A DNA stretch of 64,000 nt from Rhynchopus sp. YZ270_cl-10 (lineage: Eukaryota; Euglenozoa; Diplonemea; Diplonemida; Diplonemidae): contig OZ037846.1 in NCBI GenBank assembly GCA_964035575.1, positions 1,676,106 through 1,740,105 on the forward strand, read 5' to 3'. This document shows positions 54,401 to 64,000 of the stretch, one piece after another. Every line of letters begins with the position of its first letter. Within the stretch, counting starts at the first letter, position 1. The notes under the pieces are model-generated. The model ran no database searches and was not told where the DNA came from. It worked only from the letters and a program-made list of their open reading frames with translations. The position numbers and the translations under genes were made by a program.

Positions 54401-57400
54401 ACCCGCAAACCCGCAAACCCGCAAACCCGCAAACCCGCAAACCCGCAAACCCGCAAACCCGCAAACCCGCAAACCCGCAAACCCGCAAACCCGCAAACCC
54501 GCAAACCCGCAAACCCGCAAACCCGCAAACCCGCAAACCCGCAAACCCGCAAACCCGCAAACCCGCAAACCCGCAAACCCGCAAACCCGCAAACCCGCAA
54601 ACCCGCAAACCCGCAAACCCGCAAACCCGCAAACCCGCAAACCCGCAAACCCGCAAACCCGCAAACCCGCAAACCCGCAAACCCGCAAACCCGCAAACCC
54701 GCAAACCCGCAAACCCGCAAACCCGCAAACCCGCAAACCCGCAAACCCGCAAACCCGCAAACCCGCAAACCCGCAAACCCGCAAACCCGCAAACCCGCAA
54801 ACCCGCAAACCCGCAAACCCGCAAACCCGCAAACCCGCAAACCCGCAAACCCGCAAACCCGCAAACCCGCAAACCCGCAAACCCGCAAACCCGCAAACCC
54901 GCAAACCCGCAAACCCGCAAACCCGCAAACCCGCAAACCCGCAAACCCGCAAACCCGCAAACCCGCAAACCCGCAAACCCGCAAACCCGCAAACCCGCAA
55001 ACCCGCAAACCCGCAAACCGCAAACCCGCAAACCCGCAAACCCGCAAACCGCAAACCCGCAAACCCGCAAACCCGCAAACCCGCAAACCCGCAAACCCGC
55101 AAACCCGCAAACCCGCAAACCCGCAACCCGCAAACCCGCAAACCCGCAAACCCGCAAACCCGCAAACCCGCAAACCCGCAAACCCGCAAACCCGCAAACC
55201 CGCAAACCCGCAAACCCGCAAACCGCAAACCCGCAAACCCGCAAACCCGCAAACCCGCAAACCCGCAAACCCGCAAACCCGCAAACCCGCAAACCCGCAA
55301 ACCCGCAAACCCGCAAACCCGCAAACCCGCAAACCCGCAAACCCGCAAACCCGCAAACCCGCAAACCCGCAAACCCGCAAACCCGCAAACCCGCAAACCC
55401 GCAAACCCGCAAACCCGCAAACCCGCAAACCCGCAAACCCGCAAACCCGCAAACCCGCAAACCCGCAAACCCGCAAACCCGCAAACCCGCAAACCCGCAA
55501 ACCCGCAAACCCGCAAACCCGCAAACCCGCAAACCCGCAAACCCGCAAACCCGCAAACCCGCAAACCCGCAAACCCGCAAACCCGCAAACCCGCAAACCC
55601 GCAAACCCGCAAACCCGCAAACCCGCAAACCCGCAAACCCGCAAACCCGCAAACCCGCAAACCCGCAAACCCGCAAACCCGCAAACCCGCAAACCCGCAA
55701 ACCCGCAAACCCGCAAACCCGCAAACCCGCAAACCCGCAAACCGCAAACCGCAAACCCGCAAACCCGCAAACCCGCAAACCCGCAAACCCGCAAACCCGC
55801 AAACCCGCAAACCCGCAAACCCGCAAACCCGCAAACCGCAAACCCGCAAACCCGCAAACCCGCAAACCCGCAAACCCGCAAACCCGCAAACCCGCAAACC
55901 CGCAAACCCGCAAACCCGCAAACCCGCAAACCCGCAAACCGCAAACCCGCAAACCCGCAAACCCGCAAACCCGCAAACCCGCAAACCCGCAAACCCGCAA
56001 ACCCGCAAACCCGCAAACCCGCAAACCCGCAAACCCGCAAACCCGCAAACCCGCAAACCCGCAAACCCGCAAACCCGCAAACCCGCAAACCCGCAAACCC
56101 GCAAACCCGCAAACCCGCAAACCGCAAACCCGCAAACCCGCAAACCCGCAAACCCGCAAACCCGCAAACCCGCAAACCCGCAAACCCGCAAACCCGCAAA
56201 CCCGCAAACCCGCAAACCCGCAAACCCGCAAACCCGCAAACCCGCAAACCCGCAAACCCGCAAACCGCAAACCCGCAAACCCGCAAACCCGCAAACCCGC
56301 AAACCCGCAAACCCGCAAACCCGCAAACCGCAAACCCGCAAACCCGCAAACCCGCAAACCCGCAAACCCGCAAACCCGCAAACCCGCAAACCCGCAAACC
56401 CGCAAACCCGCAAACCCGCAAACCCGCAAACCCGCAAACCCGCAAACCCGCAAACCCGCAAACCCGCAAACCCGCAAACCCGCAAACCCGCAAACCCGCA
56501 AACCGCAAACCCGCAAACCCGCAAACCCGCAAACCCGCAAACCCGCAAACCCGCAAACCCGCAAACCCGCAAACCCGCAAACCCGCAAACCCGCAAACCC
56601 GCAAACCCGCAAACCCGCAAACCCGCAAACCCGCAAACCCGCAAACCCGCAAACCCGCAAACCCGCAAACCCGCAAACCCGCAAACCCGCAAACCCGCAA
56701 ACCCGCAAACCCGCAAACCCGCAAACCCGCAAACCCCGCAAACCCGCAAACCCGCAAACCCGCAAACCCGCAAACCGCAAACCCGCAAACCCGCAAACCC
56801 GCAAACCCGCAAACCCGCAAACCCGCAAACCCGCAAACCCGCAAACCCGCAAACCCGCAAACCCGCAAACCCGCAAACCCGCAAACCCGCAACCCGCAAA
56901 CCCGCAAACCCGCAAACCCGCAAACCCGCAAACCCGCAAACCCGCAAACCCGCAAACCCGCAAACCCGCAAACCCGCAAACCCGCAAACCCGCAAACCCG
57001 CAAACCCGCAAACCCGCAAACCCGCAAACCCGCAAACCCGCAAACCCGCAAACCCGCAAACCCGCAAACCCGCAAACCCGCAAACCCGCAAACCCGCAAA
57101 CCGCAAACCCGCAAACCCGCAAACCCGCAAACCCGCAAACCCGCAAACCCGCAAACCCGCAAACCCGCAAACCCGCAAACCCGCAAACCCGCAAACCCGC
57201 AAACCCGCAAACCCGCAAACCCGCAAACCCGCAAACCCGCAAACCCGCAAACCCGCAAACCCGCAAACCCGCAAACCCGCAAACCCGCAAACCCGCAAAC
57301 CCGCAAACCCGCAAACCCGCAAACCCGCAAACCCGCAAACCCGCAAACCCGCAAACCCGCAAACCCGCAAACCCGCAAACCCGCAAACCCGCAAACCCGC

Positions 57401-60400
57401 AAACCCGCAAACCCGCAAACCCGCAAACCCGCAAACCCGCAAACCCGCAAACCCGCAAACCCGCAAACCCGCAAACCCGCAAACCCGCAAACCCGCAAAC
57501 CCGCAAACCCGCAAACCCGCAAACCCGCAAACCCGCAAACCCGCAAACCCGCAAACCCGCAAACCCGCAAACCCGCAAACCCGCAAACCCGCAAACCCGC
57601 AAACCCGCAAACCCGCAAACCCGCAAACCCGCAAACCCGCAAACCCGCAAACCCGCAAACCCGCAAACCCGCAAACCCGCAAACCCGCAAACCCGCAAAC
57701 CCGCAAACCCGCAAACCCGCAAACCCGCAAACCCGCAAACCCGCAAACCCGCAAACCGCAAACCCGCAAACCCGCAAACCCGCAAACCCGCAAACCCGCA
57801 AACCCGCAAACCCGCAAACCCGCAAACCCGCAAACCCGCAAACCCGCAAACCCGCAAACCCGCAAACCCGCAAACCCGCAAACCCGCAAACCCGCAAACC
57901 CGCAAACCCGCAAACCCGCAAACCCGCAAACCGCAAACCCGCAACCCGCAAACCGCAAACCCGCAAACCCGCAAACCCGCAAACCCGCAAACCCGCAAAC
58001 CCGCAAACCCGCAAACCCGCAAACCCGCAAACCCGCAAACCCGCAAACCCGCAAACCCGCAAACCCGCAAACCCGCAAACCCGCAAACCCGCAAACCCGC
58101 AAACCCGCAAACCCGCAAACCCGCAAACCGCAAACCCGCAAACCCGCAAACCCGCAAACCCGCAAACCCGCAAACCCGCAAACCCGCAAACCCGCAAACC
58201 CGCAAACCCGCAAACCCGCAAACCCGCAAACCCGCAAACCCGCAAACCCGCAAACCCGCAAACCCGCAAACCCGCAAACCCGCAAACCCGCAAACCCGCA
58301 AACCCGCAAACCCGCAAACCCGCAAACCCGCAAACCCGCAAACCCGCAAACCCGCAAACCCGCAAACCCGCAAACCCGCAAACCCGCAAACCCGCAAACC
58401 CGCAAACCCGCAAACCCGCAAACCCGCAAACCCGCAAACCCGCAAACCCGCAAACCCGCAAACCCGCAAACCCGCAAACCCGCAAACCCGCAAACCCGCA
58501 AACCCGCAAACCCGCAAACCCGCAAACCCGCAAACCCGCAAACCCGCAAACCCGCAAACCCGCAAACCCGCAAACCCGCAAACCCGCAAACCCGCAAACC
58601 CGCAAACCCGCAAACCCGCAAACCCGCAAACCCGCAAACCCGCAAACCCGCAAACCCGCAAACCCGCAAACCCGCAAACCCGCAAACCCGCAAACCCGCA
58701 AACCCGCAAACCCGCAAACCCGCAAACCCGCAAACCCGCAAACCCGCAAACCCGCAAACCCGCAAACCCGCAAACCCGCAAACCCGCAAACCCGCAAACC
58801 CGCAAACCCGCAAACCCGCAAACCCGCAAACCCGCAAACCCGCAAACCCGCAAACCCGCAAACCCGCAAACCCGCAAACCCGCAAACCCGCAAACCCGCA
58901 AACCCGCAAACCCGCAAACCCGCAAACCCGCAAACCCGCAAACCCGCAAACCCGCAAACCCGCAAACCCGCAAACCCGCAAACCCGCAAACCCGCAAACC
59001 CGCAAACCCGCAAACCCGCAAACCCGCAAACCCGCAAACCCGCAAACCCGCAAACCCGCAAACCCGCAAACCCGCAAACCCGCAAACCCGCAAACCCGCA
59101 AACCCGCAAACCCGCAAACCCGCAAACCCGCAAACCCGCAAACCCGCAAACCCGCAAACCCGCAAACCCGCAAACCCGCAAACCCGCAAACCCGCAAACC
59201 GCAAACCCGCAAACCCGCAAACCCGCAAACCCGCAAACCCGCAAACCCGCAAACCCGCAAACCCGCAAACCCGCAAACCCGCAAACCCGCAAACCCGCAA
59301 ACCCGCAAACCCGCAAACCCGCAAACCCGCAAACCCGCAAACCCGCAAACCCGCAAACCCGCAAACCCGCAAACCCGCAAACCCGCAAACCCGCAAACCC
59401 GCAAACCCGCAAACCCGCAAACCCGCAAACCCGCAAACCCGCAAACCCGCAAACCCGCAAACCCGCAAACCCGCAAACCCGCAAACCCGCAAACCCGCAA
59501 ACCCGCAAACCCGCAAACCCGCAAACCCGCAAACCCGCAAACCCGCAAACCCGCAAACCCGCAAACCCGCAAACCCGCAAACCCGCAAACCCGCAAACCC
59601 GCAAACCCGCAAACCCGCAAACCCGCAAACCGCAAACCCGCAAACCCGCAAACCCGCAAACCCGCAAACCCGCAAACCCGCAAACCCGCAAACCCGCAAA
59701 CCCGCAAACCCGCAAACCCGCAAACCCGCAAACCCGCAAACCCGCAAACCCGCAAACCCGCAAACCCGCAAACCCGCAAACCCGCAAACCCGCAAACCCG
59801 CAAACCCGCAAACCCGCAAACCCGCAAACCCGCAAACCCGCAAACCCGCAAACCCGCAAACCCGCAAACCCGCAAACCCGCAAACCCGCAAACCCGCAAA
59901 CCCGCAAACCCGCAAACCCGCAAACCCGCAAACCCGCAAACCCGCAAACCCGCAAACCCGCAAACCCGCAAACCCGCAAACCCGCAAACCCGCAAACCCG
60001 CAAACCCGCAAACCCGCAAACCCGCAAACCCGCAAACCCGCAAACCCGCAAACCCGCAAACCCGCAAACCCGCAAACCCGCAAACCCGCAAACCCGCAAA
60101 CCCGCAAACCCGCAAACCCGCAAACCCGCAAACCCGCAAACCCGCAAACCCGCAAACCCGCAAACCCGCAAACCCGCAAACCCGCAAACCCGCAAACCCG
60201 CAAACCCGCAAACCCGCAAACCCGCAAACCCGCAAACCCGCAAACCGCAAACCCGCAAACCCGCAAACCCGCAAACCCGCAAACCCGCAAACCCGCAAAC
60301 CCGCAAACCCGCAAACCCGCAAACCGCAAACCCGCAAACCCGCAAACCCGCAAACCCGCAAACCCGCAAACCCGCAAACCCGCAAACCCGCAAACCCGCA

Positions 60401-63178
60401 AACCCGCAAACCCGCAAACCCGCAAACCCGCAAACCCGCAAACCCGCAAACCCGCAAACCCGCAAACCCGCAAACCCGCAAACCCGCAAACCCGCAAACC
60501 CGCAAACCCGCAAACCCGCAAACCCGCAAACCCGCAAACCCGCAAACCCGCAAACCCGCAAACCCGCAAACCCGCAAACCCGCAAACCCGCAAACCCGCA
60601 AACCCGCAAACCCGCAAACCCGCAAACCCGCAAACCCGCAAACCCGCAAACCGCAAACCCGCAAACCCGCAAACCCGCAAACCCGCAAACCCGCAAACCC
60701 GCAAACCCGCAAACCGCAAACCCGCAAACCCGCAAACCCGCAAACCCGCAAACCCGCAAACCCGCAAACCCGCAAACCCGCAAACCCGCAAACCCGCAAA
60801 CCCGCAAACCCGCAAACCCGCAAACCCGCAAACCCGCAAACCCGCAAACCCGCAAACCCGCAAACCCGCAAACCCGCAAACCCGCAAACCCGCAAACCCG
60901 CAAACCCGCAAACCCGCAAACCGCAAACCCGCAAACCCGCAAACCCGCAAACCCGCAAACCCGCAAACCCGCAAACCCGCAAACCCGCAAACCCGCAAAC
61001 CCGCAAACCCGCAAACCCCGCAAACCCGCAAACCCGCAAACCCGCAAACCCGCAAACCCGCAAACCCGCAAACCCGCAAACCCGCAAACCCGCAAACCCG
61101 CAAACCCGCAAACCCGCAAACCCGCAAACCCGCAAACCCGCAAACCCGCAAACCCGCAAACCCGCAAACCCGCAAACCCGCAAACCCGCAAACCCGCAAA
61201 CCCGCAAACCCGCAAACCCGCAAACCCGCAAACCCGCAAACCCGCAAACCCGCAAACCCGCAAACCCGCAAACCCGCAAACCCGCAAACCCGCAAACCCG
61301 CAAACCCGCAAACCCGCAAACCCGCAAACCCGCAAACCCGCAAACCCGCAAACCCGCAAACCCGCAAACCCGCAAACCCGCAAACCCGCAAACCCGCAAA
61401 CCCGCAAACCCGCAAACCCGCAAACCCGCAAACCCGCAAACCCGCAAACCCGCAAACCCGCAAACCCGCAAACCCGCAAACCCGCAAACCCGCAAACCCG
61501 CAAACCCGCAAACCCGCAAACCCGCAAACCCGCAAACCCGCAAACCCGCAAACCCGCAAACCCGCAAACCCGCAAACCGCAAACCCGCAAACCCGCAAAC
61601 CCGCAAACCCGCAAACCCGCAAACCCGCAAACCCGCAAACCCGCAAACCCGCAAACCCGCAAACCCGCAAACCCGCAAACCCGCAAACCCGCAAACCCGC
61701 AAACCCGCAAACCCGCAAACCCGCAAACCCGCAAACCCGCAAACCCGCAAACCCGCAAACCCGCAAACCCGCAAACCGCAAACCCGCAAACCCGCAAACC
61801 CGCAAACCCGCAAACCCGCAAACCCGCAAACCCGCAACCCGCAAACCCGCAAACCCGCAAACCCGCAAACCCGCAAACCCGCAAACCCGCAAACCCGCAA
61901 ACCCGCAAACCCGCAAACCCGCAAACCCGCAAACCCGCAAACCCGCAAACCCGCAAACCCGCAAACCCGCAAACCCGCAAACCCGCAAACCCGCAAACCC
62001 GCAAACCCGCAAACCCGCAAACCCGCAAACCCGCAAACCCGCAAACCCGCAAACCCGCAAACCCGCAAACCCGCAAACCCGCAAACCCACAAACCCGCAA
62101 ACCCGCAAACCCGCAAACCCGCAAACCCGCAAACCCGCAAACCCGCAAACCCGCAAACCCGCAAACCCGCAAACCCGCAAACCCGCAAACCCGCAAACCC
62201 GCAAACCCGCAAACCCGCAAACCCGCAAACCCGCAAACCCGCAAACCCGCAAACCCGCAAACCCGCAAACCCGCAAACCCGCAAACCCGCAAACCCGCAA
62301 ACCCGCAAACCCGCAAACCCGCAAACCCGCAAACCCGCAAACCCGCAAACCCGCAAACCCGCAAACCCGCAAACCCGCAAACCCGCAAACCGCAAACCCG
62401 CAAACCCGCAAACCCGCAAACCCGCAAACCCGCAAACCCGCAAACCCGCAAACCCGCAAACCCGCAAACCCGCAAACCCGCAAACCCGCAAACCCGCAAA
62501 CCCGCAAACCCGCAAACCCGCAAACCCGCAAACCCGCAAACCCGCAAACCCGCAAACCCGCAAACCCGCAAACCCGCAAACCCGCAAACCCGCAAACCCG
62601 CAAACCCGTAAACCCGCAAACCCGCAAACCCGCAAACCCGCAAACCCGTAAACCCGCAAACCCGCAAACCCGCAAACCCGCAAACCCGCAAACCCGCAAA
62701 CCCGCAAACCCGCAAACCCGCAAACCCGCAAACCCGCAAACCCGCAAACCCGCAAACCCGCAAACCCGCAAACCCGCAAACCCGCAAACCCGCAAACCCG
62801 CAAACCCGCAAACCCGCAAACCCGCAAACCCGCAAACCCGCAAACCCGCAAACCCGCAAACCCGCAAACCCGCAAACCCGCAAACCCGCAAACCCGCAAA
62901 CCCGCAAACCCGCAAACCCGCAAACCCGCAAACCCGCAAACCCGCAAACCCGCAAACCCGCAAACCCGCAAACCCGCAAACCCGCAAACCCGCAAACCCG
63001 CAAACCCGCAAACCCGCAAACCCGCAAACCCGCAAACCCGCAAACCCGCAAACCCGCAAACCCGCAAACCCGCAAACCCGTAAACCCGCAAACCCGCAAA
63101 CCCGCAAACCCGCAAACCCGCAAACCCGCAAACCCGCAAACCCGCAAACCCGCAAACCCGCAAACCCGCAAACCCGCA
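51427..63178. repeat. 11.75-kb satellite array of the 8-mer CCCGCAAA (TTTGCGGG)
   Basis: About 1,470 copies. The minus strand reads TTTGCGGG, giving GGG every 8 bases. Variants are position-dependent: CCCGTAAA units occur only near the left edge (about 51457-51840) and right edge (about 62607-63080), while 7-bp units (CCGCAAA or CCCGCAA) and rare 9-bp units (CCCCGCAAA at about 53565, 56733, 61016) are confined to the interior from 53.5 kb on. All three minus-strand frames read the same peptide FAGLRVCG without stops, producing three overlapping 3,900-codon open frames that are artefacts of the array. Telomere-like, centromeric or simple satellite roles are all possible; nothing in the sequence decides. 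Confidence 0.98.
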
Positions 63179-64000
63179 CGAGAAGTGAGCAACCATCGTT
63201 ATCTGGCTGGTGTGGCTTACAGCAGGCTGGTCTACTATTATGATACTTAACTTGTAGGTGGGTCAGCAACCATGGGTATGCGTGTTTGTGTGGAGTAGAG
63301 AGGTGGTTGGTGTTATGTTCTGCTAGTTTCCAAAGTGATCAGCATACATGGGAGTGTGATGGAGGTATTATATAACGATGTAAACATAAGGAACGCAGGC
63401 GCCAAACCGCCGAACTTACGGAACGAACTCAACCAAAGGAACAGATTTCAAGTTAGTGCACTCTCGTGGGAGTGTGATGGAGACATTCTAAAGTGTGAAA
63501 TATGGGAGAAGAAATGTATATTTTCGGAATGACTGAAATATATTGCAAGGTCATTACCAATATTGTTGTACAGGTATTGATCAAGTGGGTTGGAACTGGT
63601 GTCTTTTTATGGCAATAGGAAACTAAAAACAAAGAGAAACCAGAAACCAGAACACGATTTGGACATTTTTGGGAATATTATGGATGGAAAACAAATACGA
63701 TCAAAGCAACTTCACATAACCGGAACCAGCACAACACAACAATGTGAATTGAGTAGGGCAATGCGAACGCACAGAACCAATGCAGCAACCAATCAATGAA
63801 CCTGTAGTGCGAGTACACCAGTTCATACTAAATTTAAATAACATCCTCAAACGGAGCTTCTGACAACTAACCAGCTGGAAACTGCACCGTTACTTGAAAA
63901 GATGTATCATTGCAGACCACTCACAAGGGCTCAGATATTTGAGTGGACAAACAGCAGGTTGACAATGCAAACGTTTTGCATCATCCACACAGGAGTGACC
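63179..64000. other. Unique sequence right of the satellite
   Basis: Begins with an inverted copy of CCACACCAGCCAGATAACG (63197-63215) that also occurs in the 207-bp repeats left of the satellites. GGGAGTGTGATGGAG occurs twice (63352 and 63469). Frames of 65-70 codons lack motifs. No gene is supported. Confidence 0.5.

Noticed and set aside
51427..63178. A telomere
   Set aside because: The array is internal, followed by 0.8 kb of unique sequence, and the unit is not a known telomere repeat; an interstitial or subtelomeric origin remains possible but unproven.
51294..63269. Three overlapping minus-strand open frames of more than 3,900 codons each
   Set aside because: They exist because the 8-bp unit reads as the same stop-free octapeptide FAGLRVCG in every frame; no signal peptide, domain or codon bias supports a protein.

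Overview
The window looks like eukaryotic nuclear DNA from a protist. Long intronless reading frames encode secreted or membrane proteins with clear signal peptides. They sit in AT-rich, repeat-laden flanks with pyrimidine tracts and AG acceptors just upstream of the start codons, and there is a 119-nt eukaryotic 5S rRNA gene. All five intact large genes lie on the + strand. Same-strand, intronless genes with poly-pyrimidine/AG leaders would fit a euglenozoan (kinetoplastid- or diplonemid-like) genome, but no spliced-leader gene is visible, so that assignment is an inference.

Layout: 1-26 kb holds three paralogous surface proteins (A 2506-5985, B 9890-13582, C 21716-25561). Each has a signal peptide, an N-terminal ectodomain, a very long Thr-Pro-Ala-Pro stalk, a shared 7-8 helix membrane domain and a Ser-rich tail. 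A and C share a small Cys-rich ectodomain. B carries a seven-repeat WD40 propeller in the same place. Between them lie a broken type I membrane-protein gene (19304-20053), duplicated blocks, microsatellites, and several non-autonomous elements with terminal inverted repeats.

31-40 kb holds one candidate small minus-strand gene (31660-32115), two receptor-like genes (32505-35294 and 37624-40080) with an ectodomain, a transmembrane helix and a degenerate nucleotide-cyclase-like domain, and a frameshifted pseudogene between them. 40.5-42.5 kb holds a decayed piggyBac-like element nested in another inverted repeat.

44.4-63.2 kb is almost entirely tandem repeat: two TTAGCTCC arrays, several short minisatellites, an A-rich array, and an 11.75-kb array of the 8-mer CCCGCAAA. 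A 5S rRNA gene island sits inside this satellite block. The last 0.8 kb is unique sequence with no convincing gene.

Working picture (inference): the five large genes are cell-surface sensing or adhesion proteins. The A/B/C family appears to evolve by exchanging ectodomains and by patchy gene conversion of the membrane domain. The cyclase-like pair are probably receptors whose cyclase fold no longer catalyses.
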